DNA from: Zygnema cylindricum
Lineage: Eukaryota > Streptophyta > Zygnematophyceae > Zygnematales > Zygnemataceae
Reading direction: 5' to 3'
Assembly (NCBI GenBank): GCA_037447655.1
Contig: JBBHKE010000533.1
Location: forward strand, 1 to 64,000
Length of the DNA: 64,000 nt
Shown here piece by piece: positions 40,509 through 52,250 of the stretch. Each line of letters opens with the position of its first letter. Position 1 is the first letter of the stretch. A program made the translations under genes and the position numbers. The notes below the pieces were generated by a model. That model worked only from the letters and a program-made list of their open reading frames with translations. It did no database searches and was not told the DNA's origin.

Positions 40509-41548
40509 TGTTGTAATTTATAAATCTTTATTTCAGTCAATAGGGGTAAAAATAACTTAGGATATTTTTTCTAGTAGTCTACTATAAGACTTACTTTAAT
40601 TAGTGTTACAGTTGCAAGAGGTACAGTAGAGTGTATCGTACTGTATCGTACTTTTGGAGGGACACGTGTCGGCGAAATAACGTATGCATGTTTTTTGGAG
40701 TAGCGTCGACAATCATCCATACGCGTCAAAAAATTGACGATGCGATTCACATGATCGGACGAACATGATCTGCCCCGAGTATTCCGGAAACATATGGTAC
40801 ATCTCGACAGTACCATCGTCGATCGAATTCATTCCAGCGGACGCGATTCACCTGGGACCACAAGCGCGATTCACGAGGGACCACAAGCGTGATTCGCGTG
40901 GGACCACAAGTGACGAAGCACTCAGGTGCTTCGTACTACATGACCACATTAGGCTGGACTTTAGCGGTCACTGTTGACTAAGCATTTGGAACGTTTTGTG
41001 TACGGTTAGAACGTTTTGTGTACGGTTCAATTTCTGTAAATATCTGAATAACATTAGTTTGTAGTTTAGTGTGATAAAAAATAGTGTTCCGTTAATCAAG
41101 TTTTAGAAATAGTAATTAGGTTTTTAAAAGTACAGTAACGTACAGGTTTGATACTTTGTCGTTAGTCAGGATAATAACCGTAGTAACGGTTACCCGAATT
41201 AGTGTAGATCAGTAGATACACAATGTGAGTATATAACTTAGAACTTAGACAATTTTGTAGTATCCAGTTTTGTGAATATCATTTCCTAAGGGCAGTTTTT
41301 TGGGAAACTTCTAGACATCATATCTTATGGTTTACTAGGTCATTTTGGCTGCAATATTGGGAATTGTCAGTTTGCTGTATTGTGTATCACTGTGGCAAAT
41401 TTGAAGCATATTGGCTTTCTGAGTTATATTTTGTGTCAGATCTAAGTTGGCTGTTGAGTAGGTACTTTGATAGTTTCTGCTGTTTTTTCATGTCTACTTC
41501 CACTACTACTGCTGGTTCACCGCCTGCAACGGTGGTTGTATAACAACA
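40509..41548 (+). mobile_element. S2: solo LTR in E4 gag, TSD TCCTC
   Basis: The 1,040-bp insert starts TGTTGTAATTTA and ends TATAACAACA, with TSD TCCTC at 40,504-40,508 and 41,549-41,553. Removing it restores the gag sequence as in E3. Its 3' end (ATGTCTACTTCC...) is related to the 3' end of the E2 LTR. It holds a 22-23-bp tandem repeat of GGGACCACAAGCG(C/T)GATTC at about 40,843-40,912. Confidence 0.9.
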
Positions 41549-41553
41549 TCCTC

Positions 41554-42289
41554 CCCTTCGGATCTCAATCATTTTCTACGAACGAGAATCATCCCTACCA
41601 CTGAGTTCCATATCCACCTTGAGTCCGACAAGTCCTGCACACGGTTGACTATGTTTTCGAACTCATCGGGTAACTTCATCAGTAAACAGTTAACCTTTTC
41701 TTTTTCACCAAAATCTTTTCCCGCACTCTCTAGCTCCATGAAGAGTGTAGCAAGCTCATTGCAAAAATCTAACATCCCTCCCCCTCTGTATACATACTCC
41801 TTAAATTTCTTGATCAGCCAACTGTTGTTGCTGAATCGTACCACTTCGGTACATCTCTATGAGAGCCATCCAAAGATCGGATGCCCTTTCTACTTGCAAA
41901 TGAGGACATGCAAGTCCTTGAGTGAGATATTGTAAGATGAAGTGCTTTGCCCCCATATTGTTGAAGTCCCAGGTTTCAGTATCATTCTCCTCGTTCCTCG
42001 GAATAGGTGACTTGATTACCGAACCAGTTGTTATTGGTGTGGTTGCCTCCTTCTCCTTTCCTTTGTCCACCACCTCTCCTTCTTTTGTTTCCTCCGTTGA
42101 AGGTGGATCCTCTTTCCAGGTGAATATGCTTCCACCAAACCGTGGAGGAATTCCAAGACTTGATGGACGTCCCAACCGTCCACTCTCTATCCCCTAAAAC
42201 CTTTTTTCGCATAGAGCTCCTATAATCATACTTTCCCAGTTTATGAAGCGAGTTCCATTAAAGATTGGTACCCTAGAGGGTGGGCCCAT
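41554..42289 (-). pseudogene. E4 gag N-terminal part
   Basis: Starts at the ATG in the primer-binding site (42,287-42,289) with MGPPSRVPIFNGTRF, then TAG after LCEKRF, an acidic linker and MLDFCNELATLFMELESAGK. The tryptophan mutated in E3 gag is intact here. Confidence 0.83.
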
Positions 42290-42293
42290 AACC
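42279..42293 (-). promoter_or_regulatory. E4 primer-binding site, anticodon-arm type
   Basis: Reads GGTTATGGGCCCACC on the minus strand, identical to that of E3 and E7, adjacent to the LTR end. Confidence 0.85.
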
Positions 42294-43352
42294 TGAAACT
42301 TTGAGACCACCATAAGTCCTCAGAGTGGACAGCTTCCAAGAAGCCTCTAGGATAACCCTGACCCCTTTCTGTTTCAACAGAAATAACTGCCACCGTGGCA
42401 GACAAAAACTCTGACCAACTTCACCTCTGTGAAGAGAAGACTCCCTTGAGTTGATAGCAAAAAGAATCTATGAATTTGCTCCTGTGAGTAGTAAGTTATG
42501 GAGGGTCAAAGTTGACCTTTTGTACAGAAGCTCTCTGGGAGAGAGGGTCCTATCTTCTAATATTTCTAAGTCCTATCTCTCTCACAGACTCTATCTACTG
42601 ATGTACGGAGCCAATCAGATTTTAGTTTTGTACACAAAAGTACAGCTGCCGGTGTACTTTCTGTACAAACATTGTACGACATGGTCTAAATGTCGACACG
42701 TGGTATATCCGGATTCGCTCCCTTAATCTTCGGAGATGCCGCGATCCAATGTCATTCCGCCACGTGTCATGCGATGTGGCGATGACCACAAACTGCCGAA
42801 AATCCTCTTCCGCGATCTCGGCGTTAATTGCGGCCGTCCGATTAAATTCACATTAAATTGTAGCCGTAATAAATGCATGCGCAGTATTCGTTTCTCTAAA
42901 GGAATAAATGCGCAGTATTGGTTCGTACTCGTACCGTAATCCGTACTTTTACATCTATTGGATCTATGTATCCCGTAAAACTATTTCAATTAAATGAACT
43001 ATGCTACGTAGAAGTGTTTAATTAATTATCAAACCTAATAGTACGTAACACTGATTCTACACTTAACGACTAAGGCTACCGACTACCGGTTGACTGCCGG
43101 CCGGTAGGTACCAGGATCAAATCCTGTGGCCGGCACATACCTTTTAGTAAATTAAACCCCTAACTAAAATATATATCCTCGTAAACCTCTGGATAGCCTA
43201 GGTAGCCATGGCTCTAGCTCCCTCTCCAATTTCTCAGTGACTGCGACAAGTTTGAGAGTAGGAGAGAGAAGTTAGAGGTAGACTGCCTCGACTTTTTTTA
43301 TTTATTTCTATTCAGACCTAGAAAATACTTTAAAAGACCATTAATTTCTACA
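42294..43352 (-). repeat. E4 5' LTR
   Basis: 1,059 bp, starts TGAAACTTTGAG and ends TTTCTACA on the plus strand. It differs from the two left-side LTR copies at more places than those differ from each other. Confidence 0.92.
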
Positions 43353-43357
43353 TGGGT

Positions 43358-43545
43358 TAATAGATAAGTAGCTCCAATGCGATAGTGCCATACTGCGCTA
43401 GCCCAAATTTAGGATGTACTGGAACCAGACGATTAGTTGGCTTGCTGCGTTGCTATGTTGCCATGTTGCGCTGCTATGCTGCCATGTTGCGCTTAGTGTG
43501 ACATCGCAGCGGCGCTGATACATTGAGTCTAAAGCTTTAGGGGAG
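43358..43545 (+). other. E2 3' untranslated region and polypurine tract
   Basis: E2 sequence after pol, with GC-rich GTTGCGCTGCTATG repeats, ending TTTAGGGGAG just before the 3' LTR. Confidence 0.75.
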
Positions 43546-44315
43546 TGTTGTTTTTGGAAAGCTTTAAGTCTCATTAAATTAGTATGAAGACAGGAAGACA
43601 AATCTGCAAGGACACGGGTCATTACTTAAAGCACTGTTTCATGTATCATGGTTTGACACTTACATCCACATCCACGTCACACATCAACGGGAGACAATGC
43701 AACTGCGATAGTGCAACGCAAGTGCGATATAGCAACGCAGCTGCGATGCAGTCAGAATAAAGCAACAACGACGAAGGTAAGACAACGCAACTGCGATTAC
43801 ATTTGATACAATCCGTATGGACAACGCAGCTGCAGATATTTTAATATGATTCAATTTAGTACAGAGCAGCTGCGATAGATATGAATCTAGTTAGATCAAC
43901 GATAACTTAGTGGTTGCTTAGTGGTAGCTTGATAGATTAGTGTTAGCTTGGCAGTTTGATGTACCTCTTAGGTACACTGGTATCATCGGTACAACACAAG
44001 TATAAGACTTAGGACTCAAAACAAAAAATGTATCCAGACTTCCAAGTAGTAAACTGCAAACAGTTTTTGTGAAACTTATGAGTATTATAACTTGAGTGTT
44101 GTCGGGTCAAATGTGCTGAAAATTTAGGAGTTGTCAGTGTTTATGCTACTCTATATTCTGATAGAGTTTTGTGAGGGTTAGATGCTTGTATAAGATTTGG
44201 TGAGCACTTTAAAACAATTGTTTGAAAGGATTCTTGATAGCTTCTGAGAGTGTATCATGTCTACTTCTACTACTACTGCTGCTCCTCCTCCTACACCGGT
44301 GGTTGTAGAACAACC
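43546..44315 (+). repeat. E2 3' LTR
   Basis: Starts TGTTGTTTTTGG and ends GTAGAACAACC, 770 bp, followed by TTATC, the same 5 bases that precede the 5' LTR 23 kb away. Confidence 0.92.
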
Positions 44316-44320
44316 TTATC

Positions 44321-45020
44321 AAAAGGTGTAAGTACAATAATATCGTACTATTGAAGATGTTCGTATGTATATCTGTAGATGCGACCCAAAATTACATAGC
44401 GATTGACGGTAAATTGAGCAAAGAATTAACAGCACAAAATCGTACTTCTTGAAAAAGACGGTTAATTTCTGAATTGCCAGCATTGTATGATCGGATGATC
44501 ACGAACAAAGAATAGTTGGCTGAAGACTCATTACAGGTGGCGGATTTTCTCTATTCATTGACAGGATCGAGCATCCACGATCTACTGTCAAAAAAAATTG
44601 CCGATGGGGTACTTTGAAAGTTACCTGATCCGTGAGGTCGGCCGAGGGACAAAGTTAACCTTTAGTTGACGCCAAATCAAAGCACGTTACACGGGCATGC
44701 GCCGTATCGTATTTATCGTGTTTGTCGATCGTGCGCGTTGATCGTACCCGTTGATTGTGCACGTTGATCGTACCCGTTGATCGTGCCAATTACACGCGCA
44801 TGGACCGTGTCCTTTTTATCGAATCGTTTGAGTACTATTGTACTATTCTAGACGTCCGTACGGACATTTGTAGACGCGACTCAAAATAACACAACGATTG
44901 ACGCAAAATCTGACCCGTTTTACTGACGTCGCCCGGGGGACATGCCGTTTACGGGTGCAGACGGACAAAAGTGGGCCTATTTATAGGTTTTCTTACGGAT
45001 GACCAAAGGTCTATAATTTC
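44321..45020. repeat. Dispersed repeat X, plus copy (split by E2)
   Basis: Matches the inverse of 52,904-53,257 and 48,464-48,983, with words GTACTTCTTGAAAA, GGTCGGCCGAGGGACAAAG and a short tandem of GTACCCGTTGATCGT units (44,690-44,800). Its left part precedes E2 near 21,200-21,306. The superfamily is unknown to me. Confidence 0.6.
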
Positions 45021-45738
45021 TATAAAGATAAGGTTGTTTAGACGGTGTTCCGTTATTGGTACACACACCGACTCCTTATAAAATTGAGATGCCCATACAG
45101 CATGGAGGCTTTGGTATCCGTACCAATGGGAATTTTTCTCCCAAAACACGCATGCACTGGGATCTTTGTTGGGTGCGAGTCGAATGCTTGCGTGGCAAAG
45201 AACTATTGGCTCTAAGTACGACTAGGATGCTGGTCCCCGAAGTACAAATTTTTGATGGATTTTAGCCGACTTCGCGCCCCTACAACTGACGAGTGGCCTT
45301 ATTGTATAGTTACCCATCAGTTTGAGGGGTATGGATTCCAAAAATTTATACTACTGTACCTGCCGCAAACAGACAACAACGTTAACGGCTTGCCAACGGG
45401 TCTTTTGCAGTATGAGACACCGGATGTAGTGTTGACTGTTATTTGTTGGCCGTTTGACAAGCAACGAACTTTCTTAAAGCATTGCTGCTAACGGTCTTTC
45501 CCGTTCCTTTTAGATGTACGGCAGTCCGGGGTTCAAGTCCAAAATTTCCAAGCCGCAAAGATCTTTCAAACAGAGTCGTTGACGAGTATCTAACGACGCG
45601 TACCCTTTAAAATGCATTGTGCGACCTTCATCACTCAAGGGGCGTATCGACGGCTCAATCACCAACTATAAACAACACGTCGATAGCTTTCCAAGCTTGA
45701 TGTGTACTTTGATGTAACACCGTACAATAACATACGAC
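45021..45738. other. Intergenic, no gene seen
   Basis: No supported coding or RNA gene. Short frames at 45,056-45,491 have no recognisable motif. Confidence 0.45.
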
Positions 45739-46339
45739 TGTAGAAATTAATGGTTTTAAAGTATTTTCTAGGTCTGAATCGAAATAAAGAAGTCGAGGCA
45801 GTCTACCTCTAACTTCTCTCTCCAAACTCTCAAACTTGTCGCAGTCACTGAGAAATTGGAGAGGAATCTAGAGCCATGGCTACCTAGGCTATCCTGAGGA
45901 TTACGGGAAATTTATACTAGTTAGGGAGGAGATAATTTACTAAAAGGTATATGCCGGCCACAGGATTTGATCCTAGTACCTGTCGGCCGACAGATAGTAG
46001 ATAGATGGTAGCCTTAGCCGTTAGGTCTAGAAGTAGTCTTACGTATTATATAGTACGATAATTAATTAAACATTAATTCGTAGGATTAATCATTTAACTA
46101 TAATTGTTAACGGGATATATAGATTTGGTATGTAAAAGTACGAATTGCGGTACGAATAAAGAATCAATACCTCGCATAGATTTCGTAAGCAAAACAAATA
46201 CCGCGCATGTATTTATTACGGCTACGATCAAATACGAGTTTAATCGGACGGCCGGAATTAGCGCCGAGATCGCGGAAGAAAAATTTAGCGGTTTAAGGGC
46301 ATCGCCACATCGAATGACACGTGGCGATGTCACATTGGA
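45739..46339 (+). mobile_element. Family 3 LTR fragment cut by the gap
   Basis: Starts TGTAGAAATTAATGG and follows the E3 and E7 LTR through ACATTGGA, where it meets the N gap. The sequence after the gap is unrelated, so the rest of this LTR or element is absent from the assembly. Confidence 0.85.
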
Positions 46340-46349
46340 NNNNNNNNNN
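46340..46349. other. Assembly gap (10 N)
   Basis: Ten N. It falls inside an LTR, a typical place for a repeat-induced break, and its true length is probably unknown. Confidence 0.95.
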
Positions 46350-47240
46350 ATACATGGATTCAAGTAGTGTTTAATACATTATAATGTGTTAAAAAAACTC
46401 ACCTTATACTTAATGCCAGTTACTCGGTCATTCATATTCCACTCAAAAAAATTGTGTAATATTACATAATTTGTGATGAACTTAGGTACATACAAGTGTG
46501 AAGTACACTACACCAATGATGGCACCACCATTTCATCCTGTGCTTTAGGGTACATATCGAAATTTCCATACTGATAAATAAACCTCGATGAAAAACCAAT
46601 AACATCCCGCTACCTGCGCTGAAATATTAACCCTCAATGCCTTTTAATTTAAATAGACACCGCACTTTTCAAATGTACTTTCATTCTTTTTTTTTCAGTA
46701 TGGTAGTGTGCTCCCGTTTCACATCCCTTTACGTTTGTTCGTGTAATTTTGTAGTTTGTGTATTAATATATTTAAGTACTTCCCGTTCTCACTGTAATCA
46801 TTATTATTTTTTCTCATGTATTTTAGTGAACAGTCGCTTGATTCGCCCCACAGATTCAAGAACTATAAACGATAATTGTCTCCTTTCTTTTGCTCATTTT
46901 TTTTCTCTTTTCTCTTATTTTTTCTCTTCTTTACTCTTCTCTCTCCTATTTTCTCCTCTCCTCTCCTCTCCTCTCCTCCCTCTCCTCTACTCTCTCCTCC
47001 ATGCGATATGTCAAGCCTCCTTGTTGTTCTATAACCAATAATATCGATTGTCGAAATTATTGCGATAGGAAATTTACCGATATACAAGACAAATAATATT
47101 GTAAAATTGATTTTTCATAGTCATTCATTTACTTGCTCAATAATAGTAATAGGTAAAATGCAATAGTAAGGAAATTTGTGTACCTCAAAATAAAAATAGC
47201 TCAATTTGTGGGCAAGTCCCTTTATTTTGTGTGGTGTTGT
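46350..47240. other. Intergenic with C/T-rich tract
   Basis: No gene supported. 46,885-47,000 is an almost pure pyrimidine tract with a (CTCTC)n core. Confidence 0.55.
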
Positions 47241-47600
47241 GCATCGAAGGCCCTTTGCCGATATTCGATATGTACATGTTTTTAAGTACACGATATTCGA
47301 TATATTGTAACGCTATATTGAGAAGCTCAATATATCACAATTTTTGCGAGATATCGACTCGCTATGCCGATAAATATGTATCGTGATGTATTTAAACGGC
47401 GTTGTGCTCCAAAAATATTTCAGATGGGGGGGGGAGGGGGGAGCTCGTAATCGTACATCATTTCCTTATTGGAGCCGTAGATACCGCTTCCTTTCATCAA
47501 ATATATTGCGAAAATTTTTGTTGGTCTCACGACAATATATCAAGCCCTTTGACCATTCAATATACAATGACGATTTTATCGTGATACAAACTTTTACCTG
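47240..47600. repeat. CGATAT-rich dispersed repeat
   Basis: Contains GCCGATATTCGATATG, CACGATATTCGATATA and CAATATATC words around a G-rich core (47,425-47,442). Related to 20,270-20,600 in inverted order. Confidence 0.5.
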
Positions 47601-47882
47601 TACACATCACTAATCTTTTGTCATTGTACTCTACTGTATTTTACGTATTGAGGGAGAGTGAATGAGTGAGAGCGAAAGAGGAAGGGAGGGAGGGAAGGAG
47701 GGTGACAAAAATTAGCTACTTCAATGAGATTAGTACCCTACGGTTGTAGTGGACAAACTCGTAGTGTTAATGCCACTATGAACTTGCTTTTACATAACGT
47801 TGTGTTACCTAATGCTGCGGTGGCCAATCGCCAGAATATGAAGTACAAACAGAGACAGTGTTTGCTCCGGTTAAAACCCTAA

Positions 47883-48463
47883 TGGTATGTCCCCATGAGC
47901 ATAAGTAAGGGTTTCTTCTGTCGTTTTCCTGTAAATCTTAACATTATACTGTCTCAGTTGCAACCGTACGAAAGAATCGCAAATTTGTAGAGTACAATTT
48001 ACGTCATCCTCAAATTTAGGATGTACGAAAATTTATCGTCTTGTGATTTTCGATTAATGGCCATGACAAAAAACGTCATTTTCGAACTCTTTTTAAAAAC
48101 ACATCAGCGATGTGTTTTAAAACTAGGTATTTTCAATAAACAAATAGGAACATATATTCGCACGTGCCGTAATTCTCAAAAAAAAATCAAACGATTTCTA
48201 AGGACAAAAGAGAAGTACCGAATTTGCTATGTTATGTCCGTTTGCGTTCAGTATGTCGAAAAAAAGTATAAAATTTGTTTGGTTTTGCCCGTTTTTGTCT
48301 TTTACGATTTATTTTTTTGCAGGGGTCTCGAAATTCCGATGCCATATCACGTCGACCGAAGAGGAGATGCAAAGGCAAAGCGCATCTTCTTCAACCGTGA
48401 AACGACACAGGCTCGAACGTGGTACGTTTACAATGTCACGGCAAGACATGCGACGTCACAAGC
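47883..48463 (+). mobile_element. Harbinger-like element, 5' part
   Basis: Starts TGGTATGTCCCCATGAGC after TAA and matches copy A at 53,880 through AAGACATGCGACGTCACAAGC. The 3' end is lost at the junction with repeat X. The 160-residue open frame inside is not shared as an open frame by other copies. Confidence 0.7.
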
Positions 48464-48983
48464 AGTCTTTATACAAATTATAAACCTTTGGTCGTCCGTT
48501 TGAAAACCTTTAAATAAGCCGACTTTATATTCTTTTGCACCCCTAAACGGCGTGTCCCTCGGCCGAGGTCAACGAACGGGTAACGTTGTCCCTCGGCCCA
48601 TGTCAACGATCGTGTAGCTTTGTCCCTCGGCGAACGTCATTTAATGGGTAACTTCAAAACGGTTAGCTGTCCGTTTCAAGAAGTATGATTCTGTGCCGTT
48701 CATTTTTTTATCGATTTTGCATCAATCGTTGTGTTGTTTTCGGTCGCGTCTTCAGATGTCCGTACGGATGTCTAGAATAGTACAACAACACTTAAACGTT
48801 GCGATAAACACGACATGGTTCATGCGCATGTAACGGGCACGATCAACGAACACGATAAACGGGCACGATTAACGAGCATGATTAACGGTCACCACTAGCG
48901 GGCACAATAAACAGGATACGGTCCATGCCCATGTAACATACATTGATTAGACTTCAACAAACCGCTAAATTTGTCCCTTGGCC
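48464..48983. repeat. Dispersed repeat X, inverted copy (left part)
   Basis: Inverse of parts of 44,600-45,020, with a tandem of GGGCACGAT(C/A)AACG units at about 48,830-48,915. Interrupted by E7; continues at 52,904. Confidence 0.55.
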
Positions 48984-48988
48984 GACCT

Positions 48989-49798
48989 TGCAGAAATTAA
49001 TGGTTTTAAAGTATTTTCTAGGTCTGAATAGAAATATAGAAGTAGTCTTACATATTATATAGTACGATAATTAATTAAACATTAATTTCTAGGATAAATC
49101 ATTTAACTATAATTGTTAACGGGATACATAGATCTGGTATGTAAAAGTACGAATTGCGGTACGGATAAGAAATCAATACCGCGCATAGATTTCGTAAGCG
49201 AAACAAATACCGCGCATGTATTTATTACGGCTACGATCAAATGTGAGTTTAATCTGACGGCCAGAATTAGCGCCGAGATCGCGGAAGAAGAATTCGGCGG
49301 TTTGTGGGCATCGCCACATCAATGACACGTGGCAATGTTACATTGGAGCGCGGCATCTCCGAGGATTAAAGGAGCGAATCCGGACATACCACGTGTGGAC
49401 ATTTAGGCCATGTCGTACAGTGTCCATACATAAAGTACACCGGCAGCTGTACTTTTGCGTACGGAACTGTAATCTGATTGGTTCCGTACATCAGTAGATA
49501 GAGTCTGTGAGAGAGATAGGAATTAGAAAAATTAGAAGATAGGACCCTCTCTCCCAGAGAGCTTCTGTACAAAGGGTCAACTTTGACCCTCCATAACTTA
49601 CTGCTCAGGGGAGCAAATTCAGAGATTCTTTTTGCTATCGACTCACGGGAGTCTTGCCTTCATAGGGGTGCAGGTGGTCAGAGTTTTTGTCTGCCAGGGT
49701 GGCATTTCTTTTTGCTGAAACACAAAAGGGTCAGGATTATCCTAGAGGCTTCTTGGAAGGTGTCCACTCTGAGGACTTATGGAGGTCTCATAGTTTCA
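48989..49798 (+). repeat. E7 5' LTR (internal deletion)
   Basis: Starts TGCAGAAATTAATGG and ends ATAGTTTCA. A deletion near 49,030 removes the region that holds the tRNA-like module in other copies. Confidence 0.9.
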
Positions 49799-49813
49799 GG
49801 TTATGGGCCCACC
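49799..49813 (+). promoter_or_regulatory. E7 primer-binding site, anticodon-arm type
   Basis: GGTTATGGGCCCACC, with the ATG at 49,803 opening gag in frame. Confidence 0.85.
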
Positions 49814-50726
49814 CTCTAGGGTACCAATCTTTAATGGAACTGGTTTCATATACTGGGAAAGTATGATGATAGGAGCTCTATTCGAAAAAAGGTTTTGGGG
49901 GAAAATGAGTGGACAATTGGGGCGTCCATCAAGTCTTAGAATTCCTCCCGGGTTTGGAGGAAGCAGATTCACCAGGAAAGAGGATTCACCTTCAACGGAG
50001 GAAACAAAAGAAGGAGAGGTGGTGGACAAAGGAAAGGAGAAGGAGGCGACCACACCAATAGCAACTGGTTCGGCATTCATGTCACCTATTCCGAAGAACG
50101 AGGAGAATGATACTGAAACCTGGGACTTCAACAATATGGCGGCAAAGTACTTCATCCTACGCCATCTCACTCAAGGAGTTGCATGTCCTCATTTGCAGGT
50201 AGAAAGGGCATCCGATCTTTGGATGACTCTCATAGAGATGTACCGAAGTGGTACGATTTAGCAACAACAGTTGGGTGATCAGAAAGTTAAGGAATATGTA
50301 TACAAAGGGGGAAATATGTTGGATTTTTGCAATGAGCTTACTACACTCTTCATGGAATTAGAGAGTGCGGGAAAAGTTTTTAGTGATAAAGAAAAGGTTA
50401 ACTATTTACTGATGAAGTTACCTGATGAGTTCGAGAACATAGTCAACCGTGTGCAGGACTTGCCGGACTCAAGGTGGATATGGAACTCAGTGGTAGGGAT
50501 GATTCTCGTTCGAGAGAATACGATTGAGATTCGAAGGGGAGGAAAGAGTGGCCAAGCCTTGGCAACAACGACCTATTGGAGGAACAAAGATTCTCGGAAA
50601 CCAGTCGGAAACTATGGGGTAGGGAGCAAAAAAAATAGGCTGACAAGTTCGAACCAAGGGCTCCCAAAGGTTTATGTCATTTTTGTAAGAAACCGGGGCA
50701 CTATATGGCAGAGTGCACTAAGCTAA
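49803..50726 (+). pseudogene. E7 gag
   Basis: MGPPSRVPIFNGTGF start at the primer-binding-site ATG, acidic linker, FILRHLTQGVACPHLQVERA, TAG in place of Gln (50,259), then MLDFCNELTTLFMELESAGK and RIWNSVVGM-like sequence. A frameshift near 50,620 precedes the zinc knuckle (FCKKPGHYMAEC, about 50,680-50,720, in the next frame). Confidence 0.85.
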
Positions 50727-51085
50727 CCGAGCTTCGGTTAAAGAAGGGGCAAACCGGCGGTACCCCGAGAGGAAAGAAAAAGGCCCTTGTCACACAAGTA
50801 CTTGAGGCGGAATCCGAGGACGAAGACGATGAGCTCGTTTTGGATGAGGAGTTGGAGGCGAAAAATGAGGTCGAAATTCCACGAAGGCATAAATGTGCTT
50901 ACAGGGGATTGAAAGGTGAAGCAGGATGGATTATAGATTCAGGTGCCTCCATGCACATGTGTAAGGATAGGCACCTGTTCACTAAGATAAGAAAGATTCC
51001 CACCATAGAGATAGAGTACTGGGATGGGAGGATAGTCACCACTACTTTTGTAGGATCGGTAGATCTGAAAGTGTTAGTAGAATAA
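50705..51085 (+). pseudogene. E7 protease N-terminal region
   Basis: Acidic linker then GWIIDSGASMHMC, the intact protease site. It ends at TAA (51,083) in place of the Gly or Lys codon of the family sequence EGKTSI. Confidence 0.85.
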
Positions 51086-51345
51086 AAGACATCCATATTA
51101 ACATTCTTCGATGTATTGTTTATTCCGGAGCTCCATCGGTATTAGATGATAAGGGTTTTTTCACTAGCACTAGGGAAGGAGTCTTTACTGCTAGTTTTGA
51201 GGAGGATGTCTATTTCAAATATACGAAGTCGGTAAAAAACAGATTTGAGTCAGAAAATTCTGATGACTTTGAGCTTCCTAACTATCCAAGTTTTAGAGAC
51301 GATGACATTATTGCAGGTACAAATCAGACCGAGAAGGACTCGGCT
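51086..51345 (+). pseudogene. E7 deletion-fused region (integrase missing)
   Basis: Family sequence continues to EEDVYF, then jumps at TTCA (about 51,218) to the integrase C-terminal KYTKSV block. All three catalytic integrase residues are deleted. Confidence 0.82.
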
Positions 51346-52250
51346 GTGGAAACTCCAGTGACAACTCTACCCGAAGCGGAAGACGTGGTGGAAATTGATT
51401 CGGAATCAAGGGATAGGGGAGAAGCCGAGTTTGTTCGAAAGAATCCACGAGAACCATCTATTCCGGCCTCAGATTTTGAGGGGGGAAGGAGAAGTAGCAA
51501 AAGACTGCAAGAAAAACAGGTTAATAACAAGGTAACTAAACTATCTCATCAAGATGAACCTCAAACTTATGGAGAGGCGATGACTTGTCCAGAAAGAAAT
51601 CGGTAGAAGACAGCCATCAATGAGGAGATGGCCTCAATTATGGCAGCCGATACCTGGGAGCTGGTGGATTGTCCACCTAACAGAAAACCAATCGGTTGTA
51701 AGTGGGTTTTCAAATTAAAACTGAACCCAGATAACACAATCGAGCGGTGCAAGGCCCGACTAGTGGCAAAGGGATTTACACAAAAAGAGGGAATTGACTA
51801 CGAGGAAACCTTTGCCCCGGTGGTCACATTTCCCTCCGTCCGCATACTCTCAGCCTGGCTGCAGCGGAAGACATGGAAGTGCACCAGATGGACATCAAAA
51901 CAGCCTTTTTGCATGGAGAATTGGAAGAGGAGATCTTCATGCGACAACCCGAAGGGTTTGTGGAAGAATGAGAGGAGAGTAAGGTATGCCGGCTGATTAA
52001 ATCTCTTTATGGTTTGAAACAGGCGCCTCGACAGTGGAATAAGAAGCTTGATGAGTTTCTAACCGGTCTGGGATATATCCGGATCAGCTCAGATCACTCA
52101 ATCTATGTTTTCGAAGATGAGAAAAGTTTTATATTTATTGCAATTTATGTTGATGATTTGCTTGTTTTAAGTAAATCAATGGAAAAAATTAATAAACTCA
52201 AAACCAATCTTAAGGGGAGATTTGAAATGAAGGATATGGGGGAAGCAAAG
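51346..52250 (+). pseudogene. E7 linker and partial reverse transcriptase
   Basis: Linker, then [20 protein letters not shown] (tryptophan intact, unlike E3 and E4), [18 protein letters not shown], a 1-base loss near 51,850, HQNSLFAW in the wrong frame, then KQAPRQWN and YVDDLLVLSKSM. It breaks at GGEAKN into LTR sequence. Confidence 0.85.

Larger units (their letters stand above)
33105..43352 (-). mobile_element. E4: minus-strand copia composite in E2, TSD TGGGT
   Basis: TSD TGGGT at 33,100-33,104 and 43,353-43,357. From its own 5' side (right): 5' LTR 42,294-43,352; interior 36,897-42,293 (with S2 inserted); then a rearranged 3' side made of LTR fragment 36,157-36,896, inverted LTR fragment 35,233-36,160, pol fragment 34,160-35,232 of a related subfamily, and a complete LTR 33,105-34,159. 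It is the same family as E3 and shares four of its nonsense codons. Confidence 0.88.
21307..44315 (+). mobile_element. E2: copia retrotransposon hosting three nested insertions
   Basis: TSD TTATC flanks the whole (21,302-21,306 and 44,316-44,320), and the flanks join into a sequence found uninterrupted in reverse near 53,200-53,240. E2 pieces are 21,307-22,508, 28,966-31,863, 32,350-33,104 and 43,358-44,315, about 5.8 kb in all, which is normal for copia. Interruptions are E3, solo LTR S1 and composite E4, each with its own TSD. Domain order is gag, protease, integrase, reverse transcriptase, RNase H. Stops and a lost integrase glutamate make it inactive. Confidence 0.93.
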
